From: JBAZTA01 sp964588175
Lineage (GTDB): Bacteria; Omnitrophota; Gorgyraeia; Gygaellales; Profunditerraquicolaceae
Reading direction: 5' to 3'
DNA: 10,179 nt
NCBI GenBank assembly: GCA_964588175.1
Contig: CAZPNW010000212.1
Coordinates: forward strand, 1-10,179
The notes beneath the pieces are model-generated. The model did not search any database and had not been told where the DNA came from. It saw nothing but the letters and a program-made list of their open reading frames with translations. Below are positions 1-5,840 of the stretch, one piece after another. How positions within the stretch are numbered: position 1 is the first letter of the stretch; each line of letters starts with the position of its first letter. Made by a program: the position numbers and the translations under genes.

Positions 1-162
1 ATTGGGAAAATAAGCCCGGCCCGCAAGGCGGAGTTGGCGCAGGCCCTGATAAAGTAAGAAGAGATACTGCCAATAATCCTCCGGGAAGAAAAGGCGGCCC
101 AGGGACGAATTGGGAGAATAAGCCCGGCCCGCAAGGCGGAGCTGGCGCAGGCCCTGATAAAG
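1..162 (+). repeat. Tandem repeat, 54-bp units with 108-bp period
   Basis: Bases 1-54 and 109-162 are nearly identical: 52 of 54 bases match, with A/G at unit position 8 and T/C at unit position 34. The period of 108 bp is a multiple of three, so the repeat preserves the Gly/Pro-rich reading frame. The 54 bp between the two units is less similar. The array may continue to the left of the window. Confidence 0.85.
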
Positions 163-251
163 GTAATCAAGGTGTCAGAGATCGTGGTAAAGGGCAGGGA
201 CGGGATGGCCGTGGTCAAGGCGGTGAGCATAGAGCTGGTAATCGTAAATAA
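3..251 (+). CDS. C-terminal end of a Gly/Pro-rich low-complexity protein (5' truncated)
   Basis: An open frame enters from the left edge and ends at TAA 249-251, giving 82 visible residues. They are dominated by Gly, Pro, Gln, Asn, Asp, Arg and Lys and contain no hydrophobic core, so this stretch is probably disordered and basic. A 17-residue unit beginning WENKPGPQGG occurs twice, 36 residues apart, at residues 1-17 and 37-53; the two copies differ at one residue (Val versus Ala). After the second copy comes a tail rich in Gly, Arg and Gln that ends in Arg-Lys. The two other forward frames contain early stops, and the repeat keeps this frame, which supports coding. No family is recognised and no function is assigned. 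The start and any folded domain lie outside the window. Confidence 0.55.
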   Translation, partial: WENKPGPQGGVGAGPDKVRRDTANNPPGRKGGPGTNWENKPGPQGGAGAGPDKGNQGVRDRGKGQGRDGRGQGGEHRAGNRK

Positions 252-259
252 TCCGTTTC

Positions 260-392
260 CGGGGACATTCCCTGGGGTAGCACCCTATTTAATAATAATT
301 CTTTTATTTCCAACATGTTGTGATTGTCTCGTAACGTGTTCGCTTTAATTGAGTTAAAGACCAAAAGGGTGTCCCTTTGGGGAATGTCCCCG
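260..392. repeat. Inverted pair of GGGGACATTCCC-type palindromic repeats (REP- or MITE-like)
   Basis: The 13-base sequence CGGGGACATTCCC at 260-272 is exactly repeated in inverted orientation at 380-392. Beyond the exact arms, similarity continues loosely to an ACCC/GGGT block on the inner side. Each arm can also fold on itself through GGGA/TCCC. The 107 bp between the arms is AT-rich near 285-310 and holds a 10-bp perfect palindrome, CAACATGTTG, at 311-320. No flanking target duplication was seen. It could be a pair of REP-type elements or a small non-autonomous element. Confidence 0.6.
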
Positions 393-413
393 TATCCAGA
401 GATTAATGCCGCG

Positions 414-420
414 AAAGGTG
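414..420 (+). promoter_or_regulatory. Ribosome binding site that decides the DUF2284 start
   Basis: AAAGGTG lies 8 bases before the ATG at 429. It favours that start over an in-frame TTG at 324, which has no comparable site and would place the inverted repeat inside the protein. Confidence 0.5.
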
Positions 421-428
421 TTAAAGAA

Positions 429-926
429 ATGCGCAGTTATATGAAGTATATAAAGCGCGCGAAAGAACTTGGCGCCAAGGAAGCCAAGATCATTTCAGCT
501 AAGACTATCGTCATCGCGGAATGGGTGAGGATGAAATGTCAATTCGGCTGCGACGGTTATGGCCAGAGCCTTACCTGCCCTCCGTATTCGCCCACGCCGG
601 AGGAGACCCGACGCGCGGTAAGCTGTTATAAATACGCTCTTCTTGTCCGTGGCGATGAGTATACGGGCATCCATGGGCTTATTCCTGACTTAGAACGGGA
701 AATATTTCTTGCCGGATACTATAAGGCATTCGGTATGGGCGCCGGGCCTTGTCAACTTTGCGAAAAATGCGCCAAATTCTGCCGTCATCCCGAAAAAACC
801 AGGCCATCTATGGAAGCCTGCGGTATAGACGTGTATTCGACTGTTCGTGGTAATGGGTATCCGGTTGAGGTGCTCAAAGATGCCCATTGCAGGGGGAATT
901 ATTACGGGATAGTATTGATCGGATAA
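429..926 (+). CDS. DUF2284 family Cys-rich, probable Fe-S protein
   Basis: The predicted protein has 165 residues. The N-terminal part, with its AKELGAKEAKII stretch followed by VRMKCQFGC and LTCPPYSP, matches the DUF2284 'predicted metal-binding' family. Cysteines at residues 37, 41 and 50 are followed by a CxxCxxCxxxC cluster at 108, 111, 114 and 118 and a further Cys at 131. The cluster resembles a ferredoxin-type [4Fe-4S] ligand set. The family's biochemical role is not established; a redox or metal-binding role in the cytoplasm is inferred. No signal peptide or membrane segment is visible. The frame extends upstream to TTG 324, but ATG 429 has a good ribosome binding site and begins where family members usually begin. 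A 49-bp gap separates it from the lipoprotein gene, so cotranscription is possible. Confidence 0.85.
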   Translation: MRSYMKYIKRAKELGAKEAKIISAKTIVIAEWVRMKCQFGCDGYGQSLTCPPYSPTPEETRRAVSCYKYALLVRGDEYTGIHGLIPDLEREIFLAGYYKAFGMGAGPCQLCEKCAKFCRHPEKTRPSMEACGIDVYSTVRGNGYPVEVLKDAHCRGNYYGIVLIG

Positions 927-975
927 AATTAAAAATAGTGCAGGCATTGCGGGAAATGAAGGAGTTAAATTCTAA

Positions 976-2178
976 GTGAACATAGTAAAACAGGTCTATT
1001 CATTAAGTATATTTGTATTTATTCTTTCCGGTTGCGCCAGCGTAAGGCACGCGATCCCGCCGGATTTATTAAGCGATGCCCGGGTTTTCGGTATGCAGGA
1101 TATCAGGGCGTTGAGCGGGAGTCCGAGCGATTATTTCAGGAAAGATATAATTAAATTGTTTTCGCAGGAGGAGAAAGAAAGCCCTGCTTCCTTTAGTATG
1201 CATACTGACCGGACTTATTCCGTACTTGCTATTTCAGGGGGCGCCGGCAATGGCGCGTATGGAGCCGGATTGCTCAACGGTTGGTCAGAAGCAGGGACAC
1301 GTCCGGTATTTAAGGTGGTTACCGGTATAAGTACAGGAGCGATAATCGCGCCGATCGCTTTCCTGGGAAGCAAATATGACGGTACTCTGAAGGAATTCTA
1401 CACTAAATATTCAACGAAGCATATCGCGCGGATACGGATCCCCTTTACTAACTCCTTTGCAAATATGCGGCCGCTGGAGCGTTTGATCGAACGATATTTT
1501 GACGCTGGCCTGCTTAAAGAGATAGCTGCCGAATATAATAAAGGCCGCAGGCTTTATGTGGGGACTACTAACCTGGATGCGCAGCGGCTTGTTGTCTGGG
1601 ATATGGGAAAGATCGCTTCTTTAGGAGATGACAAAGCTTTGAAATTGTTCCATAAGATCATATTAGCATCGGCGTCTATGCCGATCGCTTTCCCTCCGGT
1701 ATATTTAGAAGTAGAAGCAAATAACAAAACGTATGATGAGATGCATGTCGACGGAGGAGTGACCAGGCAGGTATTTTTTCTTTATGATGTTTTGCGGGGA
1801 TTTGACAAGGCTTTTAAAGAAAAAGGCTTCGATGCCGCTCGTACGAAATTCACGATCTATGTGATAAGGAACGGCTATGTTGATCCGATCTATAAAGAAG
1901 TCCGTGATAAGCTTGCCGCGATCGCTGATCGCTCGGTTGATACAATGATAAATGCTCAGAGTATCGGGGACCTTTATCAGCTCTATGTATTTTCTAAAGC
2001 CGGCGGCAGGGGGGATTTTAATCTTGCTTATATTCCCGCAATCCATGTGTCGAAAGCAAAAGAATTCTTTGATCCTGTAGAAATGCAGTCACTTTTTGAT
2101 CTGGGCTTTCAGGAAGCTTCGCAGGGATATCCTTGGAGAAAGTCGCCTCCCGGCCTGGAAGAGGTTGAAGGACGGTGA
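976..2178 (+). CDS. Patatin-like phospholipase lipoprotein
   Basis: This 400-residue protein starts at GTG, with AAGGAG at 959-964 eleven bases upstream. Residues 1-20 form a lipoprotein signal peptide with lipobox LSGC; Cys20 would be lipidated after cleavage, and Ala follows it. The patatin domain begins near residue 82. The glycine-rich oxyanion loop SGGAGNGAYGAG is at 87-98. The nucleophile elbow GISTG is at 117-121 with Ser119, and the Asp of the dyad is Asp259 in the DGG motif. The stretch around TGISTGAIIAPIAFLG and KYD matches a known subfamily of patatin-like lipoproteins, in which the loop is GGxxNGAxGAG rather than GGGxRG. The expected activity is hydrolysis of acyl esters of membrane lipids at the cell envelope. 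The substrate cannot be told from sequence. Confidence 0.9.
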   Translation: MNIVKQVYSLSIFVFILSGCASVRHAIPPDLLSDARVFGMQDIRALSGSPSDYFRKDIIKLFSQEEKESPASFSMHTDRTYSVLAISGGAGNGAYGAGLLNGWSEAGTRPVFKVVTGISTGAIIAPIAFLGSKYDGTLKEFYTKYSTKHIARIRIPFTNSFANMRPLERLIERYFDAGLLKEIAAEYNKGRRLYVGTTNLDAQRLVVWDMGKIASLGDDKALKLFHKIILASASMPIAFPPVYLEVEANNKTYDEMHVDGGVTRQVFFLYDVLRGFDKAFKEKGFDAARTKFTIYVIRNGYVDPIYKEVRDKLAAIADRSVDTMINAQSIGDLYQLYVFSKAGGRGDFNLAYIPAIHVSKAKEFFDPVEMQSLFDLGFQEASQGYPWRKSPPGLEEVEGR

Positions 2179-2183
2179 GTTGT

Positions 2184-2200
2184 CACTTTTGGGGCAGGTA
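2184..2200 (+). repeat. Partial G-rich repeat after the patatin gene
   Basis: A CACTTTT block is followed by GGGGCAGGTA at 2191-2200. The same order, CTTTT then GGGGCAGGCA (2524-2533), occurs directly after the next gene with five extra bases between the blocks. This looks like a shortened copy of the element at 2524-2600. Confidence 0.4.
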
Positions 2201-2271
2201 TTTTTCAACACGCGCTTATTACATCTTGTTTTATCTGTAATTAACGGGTTTTAAAGGGGCGGATATAAAAG

Positions 2272-2514
2272 ATGAAGTTAAAATTAAATGTGTATCCGGC
2301 GATCCCGGATATGGAAGAAAAGATCATAGAGATCGTTCAGGAAGCGGTGGATAACCGCGCCAAGATGGTTGAGATCGCCTACGGTCCTGGGAGCGATATT
2401 GTGAAGAAGCGTATCCTTAGTGTTTTGAACAGGAAAGATGTACGCAAGCTTTATTCGCGCCTGGAGAAAACGGAGCAAGGCTGGGGGAGGATCTACCTGT
2501 ATTTCCGGTGGTAA
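2272..2514 (+). CDS. Small Smr-like (MutS2 C-terminal-like) protein
   Basis: This is an 80-residue protein. AAAGGGG at 2253-2259 precedes the ATG by 12 bases. The layout fits a compact Smr fold: an acidic helix (residues 13-28), a strand and glycine loop VEIAYGPGSD (33-42), a helix (43-54), and a closing strand after GWG (70-72). Smr domains are nucleic-acid binding or nicking modules. Typical members carry an N-terminal LDLHG and a later HGxGxG. Here the first motif is missing and the second reads YGPGS, without the His, so a nuclease role is doubtful and RNA or DNA binding is more likely. Both flanks carry G-rich repeat sequence. The family call rests on pattern recognition in a short protein and is moderate only. 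Confidence 0.6.
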   Translation: MKLKLNVYPAIPDMEEKIIEIVQEAVDNRAKMVEIAYGPGSDIVKKRILSVLNRKDVRKLYSRLEKTEQGWGRIYLYFRW

Positions 2515-2523
2515 CTTTTGCAA

Positions 2524-2600
2524 GGGGCAGGCACTATTGGGGACAGGCATTTGGTGCTCAAACGGTGTTCCCACAATGGCACAGGGGAGAGGCTGCCTGC
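2524..2600. repeat. Foldable palindromic element between the Smr-like and AsmA-like genes
   Basis: Outer arms GCAGGCA (2527-2533) and TGCCTGC (2594-2600) are perfect complements. Inside them, ATTGGGGACAG (2536-2546) pairs imperfectly with the sequence at 2563-2577, which ends CCCACAAT. The 77-bp unit could form a branched hairpin in DNA or RNA. Its GGGGACAGGCA core resembles palindromic repeats that I recall near REP-associated (IS200-like) transposases in some uncultured bacteria; no transposase is visible here. Confidence 0.55.
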
Positions 2601-2613
2601 TTCAAGATAGTCG

Positions 2614-2642
2614 TTGTTTTAACGCTTTGTATATGTTAGAAT
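2614..2642 (+). promoter_or_regulatory. Putative sigma70 promoter for the AsmA-like gene
   Basis: TTGTTT (2614-2619) and TAGAAT (2637-2642) are 17 bases apart, and TG at 2634-2635 makes an extended -10. Transcription would start near 2649, giving a leader of about 25 bases before the ATG at 2675. This is judged from consensus alone. Confidence 0.45.
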
Positions 2643-2674
2643 CATGCAAAGAAAACCGATTAAGGATTATTTGA

Positions 2675-3850
2675 ATGCGCATGCGGGCAAAGAGAGTATT
2701 TTTTGTTGTAGTTCTAGTGATCTTTGTTTTGACTATAGTGCGCTCTATTCTGTTAACGCAGGCAGAAAAAGCGCTCGTTTCTAATCTCCAAAAGCTTACT
2801 TCACAAACAGTTTCGATAAAAACTCTCATTTATCAGTTTCCCGCCACGCTCCATATAAAAGATCTGGAGATAGGAGGTCGTAAAGACCAAAGATACCTTT
2901 TTATTGACCAAGCATCATTATCTCTGGCACTGCTTAAATCACTGCTTAACCGTCAGCTCATTTTTACGCACATACGAATCATCCACCCTCGATTGTTTTA
3001 TGAAAGGGAAGCGGGTCAAAGAATGCCGTTGCCTGGATCAGGCGCAGTTGGTTTTATTCCTCTGGCGAAACGATTTGAAATAGTAAATGGTACCATAGAA
3101 TTCATCGATCGTAAGCTTGCGGTCAAAAAGTTAGGGATCACTGTGGCAGGTCTGAATTGTTTTATGATCCGTAACGTTAATAACCGGGGTGCCGGTGTCG
3201 TAGAGTTTTCCGGGTATAGCGGAGTCCTGTTGGGGGAACATTCTCCTTTAGGGCAGGCTACCATTAATGGCTGGGCTGATCTGGCTTCGCGGACAATGCA
3301 AGCTAAGGTCGGAGTAAGGAATATCGATGGGATTTACCTCTATCCGTACTATTCAGAATGGATCAATTTTGAGAAAGCGCGTTTTCAGAAAGCGCAGTTT
3401 GATTTTTCCGCTGAGGTGGCCGGGAAGGAGAACACGTTTGATGCTTCCTGTAGGCTGGAATTAACACAAAGTGAGTTTGAACCTTTGCCGTCCGGGCAAA
3501 GCCCTCGCCAGCCGCAGAAACTGGCCATGCTCGTTATTGAAATATTAAAAGCGCTCGATAAAGGAAGGGCCTCTGTTGATTTTAACCTTAAATTTGACGC
3601 TGACAAACCCGATATCGACTGGACTCCGTTGTCTGAGGCGTTCGCGGAAAAGATGCATAAGGGTATTGTTATTAAACCTGCAGAGGTAAAAGATGCGCTG
3701 AAACTTCCGGAGAATGTGGTTAGAAATACTGTAGTGAAACTGGAAAGTATTACAAAAAATGTCCTGAATCAAACTCTGGAATTGGGCCAGGCATTGCAGC
3801 AGTCTATTCAAGACACTTTTATAAAAATTACACCTAAAAGAGTGGATTAA
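2675..3850 (+). CDS. AsmA/DUF748-like membrane-anchored protein
   Basis: This 391-residue protein starts at ATG with AAGGAT seven bases upstream. Residues 7-28 form one hydrophobic N-terminal segment preceded by Arg and Lys, which suggests a signal anchor with the rest in the periplasm. A long beta-rich region follows, with alternating hydrophobic residues: LHIKDLEIGG (59-68), LIFTHIRIIHPRLFYE (95-110) and FEIVNGTIEFIDRKL (134-148). These are typical of AsmA/DUF748 proteins, which belong with the bridge-like proteins linked to phospholipid movement or outer-membrane homeostasis. LKFDADKPDIDWTPLSEAF (305-323) also fits. The C-terminus, from about 335, is predicted helical. The protein is much shorter than large AsmA or TamB proteins but in the range of short DUF748 members. 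Its exact role is unknown. A putative promoter at 2614-2642 suggests its own transcript. Confidence 0.7.
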   Translation: MRMRAKRVFFVVVLVIFVLTIVRSILLTQAEKALVSNLQKLTSQTVSIKTLIYQFPATLHIKDLEIGGRKDQRYLFIDQASLSLALLKSLLNRQLIFTHIRIIHPRLFYEREAGQRMPLPGSGAVGFIPLAKRFEIVNGTIEFIDRKLAVKKLGITVAGLNCFMIRNVNNRGAGVVEFSGYSGVLLGEHSPLGQATINGWADLASRTMQAKVGVRNIDGIYLYPYYSEWINFEKARFQKAQFDFSAEVAGKENTFDASCRLELTQSEFEPLPSGQSPRQPQKLAMLVIEILKALDKGRASVDFNLKFDADKPDIDWTPLSEAFAEKMHKGIVIKPAEVKDALKLPENVVRNTVVKLESITKNVLNQTLELGQALQQSIQDTFIKITPKRVD

Positions 3851-3913
3851 TGTGTCAAGTAGGTATATAGTATTTAATGAATAGTAGCGTTGCAGAATAT
3901 CCGGGTAACAGAG

Positions 3914-3938
3914 GATCCGGCATCAGGAGAACCGGATC
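3914..3938 (+). other. Short hairpin between the AsmA-like and YkgJ-like genes
   Basis: GATCCGG (3914-3920) pairs perfectly with CCGGATC (3932-3938) around an 11-base loop. No run of T follows, only GTTTTCC, so it is not a convincing intrinsic terminator. It might be a weak terminator, an RNA-processing hairpin or chance. The other bases of this 129-bp gap show nothing further. Confidence 0.35.
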
Positions 3939-3979
3939 ATGTTTTCCAGATAACTTCGAACGCGTAAAAAGGATAAAGC

Positions 3980-4342
3980 ATGAAAAAGGTCGATTGCTTA
4001 AAATGTAAACAGCAATATTCCTGTTGTGATTTCGGGGCATGGGTGGATCTGGAGGAGGCTAAGAAAATATTGTCTCTTGGATTAAAAGGTGATTTTTTCC
4101 ATCTTGAGGTAGATAAGAATTTTCCTTCCGGATACAAAGTCGGGACCAGCCGTGAAGATGATCCTTGTACGTTCCTAACTCCTGAAGGGCTCTGCGCCAT
4201 CCATAAAGTCGATTATAATTTGAAGCCGATCCATTGTAAGGAATTCCCCTACGAGAACGGAAAATTATCTTCCCAGGCTGATTTTTTATGCGCGGTGGTC
4301 AAATCCAGGAAAAAATCCAAGAAAAAATCGAATAAAAAGTAA
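3980..4342 (+). CDS. YkgJ-type Cys-cluster (zinc/iron-chelating) protein
   Basis: This 120-residue protein starts at ATG with AAAAGGA at 3967-3973 upstream. The N-terminus carries CxxC then CC (Cys6, Cys9, Cys15, Cys16). It is followed by DPCTFL with Cys63, GLCAIH with Cys72, KPIHCKEFPY with Cys86, and a last Cys104. This order matches the putative zinc- or iron-chelating domain family (YkgJ/UPF0153, CxxCxxCC type). The function of that family is not firmly known; some members are linked to metal handling or protein modification. The last dozen residues are almost all Lys and Ser, a basic tail not essential to the fold that may contact nucleic acid or acidic polymers. The protein appears soluble and cytoplasmic. 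Confidence 0.8.
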   Translation: MKKVDCLKCKQQYSCCDFGAWVDLEEAKKILSLGLKGDFFHLEVDKNFPSGYKVGTSREDDPCTFLTPEGLCAIHKVDYNLKPIHCKEFPYENGKLSSQADFLCAVVKSRKKSKKKSNKK

Positions 4343-4349
4343 GTGTCGG

Positions 4350-4361
4350 CCCTGATCAGGG
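4350..4361. other. Perfect 12-bp palindrome CCCTGATCAGGG
   Basis: This fully symmetric dodecamer lies 8 bases after the YkgJ-type stop codon and about 46 bases before the next start. It could be an operator half-site pair for a dimeric regulator. With no loop and no T run it is not a terminator. A chance occurrence cannot be excluded. Confidence 0.3.
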
Positions 4362-4407
4362 ATAATTATGTGAATGCAATCTATGCTCTATTCATAGAGG
4401 AGGGCGT

Positions 4408-5217
4408 TTGCCGTTAAAGATCTGTGTTCTCAAAAGCGGCAGTTCGGGTAATTGTACTGCCATATGGACCGGGCAAAGCGCGATTCTTGTTGATTGCGGC
4501 GGAAGGACCTCGAGAGAGAACTTTTGTCAGATGTTGCAGGCGATCGAACTGGAGCCCGCGCGGATCAACGCGATCGTTGTTACGCACGGGCATGGGGACC
4601 ACATTAACGCAGATACCTTTAAGATCGCAAAAGAGTTCAGTATCCCTCTGTACATTCATAAGAAAACCCTTTTGAAGGGTAACGATAGTAAAATAAATTG
4701 CCCGCCAAGCCTTATACAACACCATAGCATCCGGATGTTTGCAGTGAAAGAATTCAGGATCACTCCCTTCCGGTCGGCGCATGAAGGCGGTAACGCGGGG
4801 CAGCCGCATGGTTTTTGTATAGAATACGTCCGGGAAAATGATACCTGTAAAATAGGGTATTTAACGGATACAAGCAAAGTTTCCGGGAAAATGATCCAGG
4901 CGTTAAGTAATTCTCATTGCCTGGTCATTGAAGCGAATCATGACCTGGAAATGATAGAAAACAATCCGCCTCGCCACGTAAACTGGAAACAGCATTTGAG
5001 CAACGATGCTGCGGCTGAAGCCTTGGCTCGGATCCTTAAAAATTCGATCCATACTACTCCGAAGTATATTTTTCTTGCGCATTTAAGCCGTGATAACAAT
5101 ACTCCCCAGGCGGCTCTCAGGAAGGTCACAAAACGGATACGGGAAGCGGGGTTTCATAAGGTTAGCGTGCTGCTTACCGATCAGCTCCTGAAAAGCCAGA
5201 TCCAGGAATTGTCTTAA
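4408..5217 (+). CDS. MBL-fold metallohydrolase, WalJ/YycJ-like
   Basis: This 269-residue protein starts at TTG, with a strong GAGGAGGG at 4397-4404 just upstream. The N-terminal strand LKSGSSGNCT (8-17) followed by ILVDCGG is typical of the YycJ/WalJ branch of metallo-beta-lactamase-fold enzymes. The metal-binding motif THGHGDH gives His60, His62, Asp64 and His65. Further candidate ligands are His125, Asp154 in YLTDT, and His225 in LAHLSRDNN. The stretch IEANHDLEMI with HLSND (196-200) is also characteristic. The set looks complete, so the protein should be an active two-metal hydrolase. WalJ-like proteins are thought to act as nucleases or in cell-wall/DNA-repair-related functions, but the substrate is not settled. 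It sits 65 bp after the YkgJ-type gene and before the promoter of the polyphosphate cluster. Confidence 0.88.
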   Translation: MPLKICVLKSGSSGNCTAIWTGQSAILVDCGGRTSRENFCQMLQAIELEPARINAIVVTHGHGDHINADTFKIAKEFSIPLYIHKKTLLKGNDSKINCPPSLIQHHSIRMFAVKEFRITPFRSAHEGGNAGQPHGFCIEYVRENDTCKIGYLTDTSKVSGKMIQALSNSHCLVIEANHDLEMIENNPPRHVNWKQHLSNDAAAEALARILKNSIHTTPKYIFLAHLSRDNNTPQAALRKVTKRIREAGFHKVSVLLTDQLLKSQIQELS

Positions 5218-5246
5218 GAGAAATAGGTATCTAAAGAACCCGGATT

Positions 5247-5277
5247 TACCGCTTGGCATATTTTGGATTGAGCGGTA
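5247..5277. promoter_or_regulatory. Inverted repeat overlapping the polyphosphate-operon promoter (candidate operator)
   Basis: TACCGCT (5247-5253) and AGCGGTA (5271-5277) are perfect complements separated by 17 bases. The left arm reaches the first base of the -35 box and the right arm enters the -10 box. This position suits a repressor or a promoter-bending activator. It could also form a hairpin if transcription came from upstream. No regulator gene is nearby. Confidence 0.4.
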
Positions 5278-5294
5278 TAATGTTATGGTATAAT
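5253..5294 (+). promoter_or_regulatory. Sigma70-type promoter with duplicated -10 box
   Basis: TTGGCA (5253-5258) and TATAAT (5276-5281) are 17 bases apart, close to the ideal sigma70 promoter. A second GGTATAAT, with TATAAT at 5289-5294, follows 13 bases later; a possible -35 for it is TTGAGC at 5268-5273 with a short 15-base spacer. Transcripts would start near 5288 or 5301, about 20-33 bases before the first gene. That leader has no good ribosome binding site. This is the likely promoter of sixA-ppx-ppk-CHAD. Confidence 0.7.
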
Positions 5295-5320
5295 ATGTAA
5301 GGCGAATTAGAGCAAAACAA

Positions 5321-5815
5321 ATGAAAAGGCTTTACCTTATCAGGCACGCAAAATCCAGCAAGGATACCACCGGGATAAACGATAGAGAAAGGCCGCTTAA
5401 TGAACGAGGGAAAAAAGAGGCCCGCCAGATAGGTAAGCTCTTGAAAAAGCGCGGTATCAGCGTTCAGGCAGTATATACAAGCCCCGCGAAAAGGGCCTTT
5501 GATACAGCCAGGGCGATCGCCAGGAAAATAGGATTTCCCCGCAAGAAAATCAAAGTAGTTAATGCGTTATACTACTCCAATATTCCCAAACTCTTAAAGG
5601 TCATTAAGAATATTGATGATACAGTCGGATCGGCGGTTATTTTCGGGCACAATCCGGAATTCTTCAACCTCGTTAATTATTTTTCCGCGCGTTTAATACA
5701 AGAATTCCCTCCCTGCGGCGCCTTTGGTATTGATTTTAGTGTTGATTCCTGGAAGAAGGTCGCGCGAAAAAAAGGAAAGATAGTGTTTGCTCACTCGCCA
5801 GAGAATGATTTATAA
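5321..5815 (+). CDS. sixA: SixA-type phosphohistidine phosphatase
   Basis: This 164-residue protein belongs to the histidine phosphatase superfamily. LIRHAKS at residues 6-12 gives the catalytic RHA motif with His9, the residue phosphorylated during catalysis. Arg58 in SPAKRAFDTA and His110 in FGHNP complete the usual phosphate pocket. The short length and the KSSKD and RPLNERG stretches fit SixA, a phosphohistidine phosphatase; in E. coli SixA acts on histidine phosphotransfer proteins such as NPr. No signal peptide is visible, so it is cytoplasmic. It is the first gene after a strong promoter and lies 25 bp before the Ppx/GppA-like gene. Polyphosphate kinase, encoded two genes on, works through phosphohistidines, which makes it a possible substrate; this is inference. 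The start ATG has little Shine-Dalgarno sequence. Confidence 0.85.
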   Translation: MKRLYLIRHAKSSKDTTGINDRERPLNERGKKEARQIGKLLKKRGISVQAVYTSPAKRAFDTARAIARKIGFPRKKIKVVNALYYSNIPKLLKVIKNIDDTVGSAVIFGHNPEFFNLVNYFSARLIQEFPPCGAFGIDFSVDSWKKVARKKGKIVFAHSPENDL

Positions 5816-5840
5816 ACAGCCCTTAACTGCTTGAAAAAAT

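Noticed and set aside
1..162. Repeat considered as a CRISPR or phage-type array
   Set aside because: There are only two units with a 108-bp period, in coding frame; the units are too long for CRISPR repeats and there is no spacer regularity.
324..428. Upstream extension of the DUF2284 frame from TTG 324
   Set aside because: It would translate through the inverted-repeat arm at 380-392, has no good ribosome binding site and exceeds the usual family N-terminus. ATG 429 is better supported.
2438..2674. 78-codon + strand open frame overlapping the Smr-like gene and the repeat
   Set aside because: It lies in another frame of a better-supported gene and runs through the palindromic element; the residues show no domain pattern.
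3914..3945. Hairpin considered as an intrinsic terminator
   Set aside because: The stem is only 7 bp and is followed by GTTTTCC rather than a T run.
4414..4809. 131-codon - strand open frame
   Set aside because: It is antisense to the metallo-beta-lactamase-fold gene, which has a complete metal site.
5218..5320. Spacer considered as a riboswitch or small RNA
   Set aside because: The likely transcript starts only 20-33 bases before the gene, leaving no room for a structured leader; the inverted repeat lies upstream of the start site.
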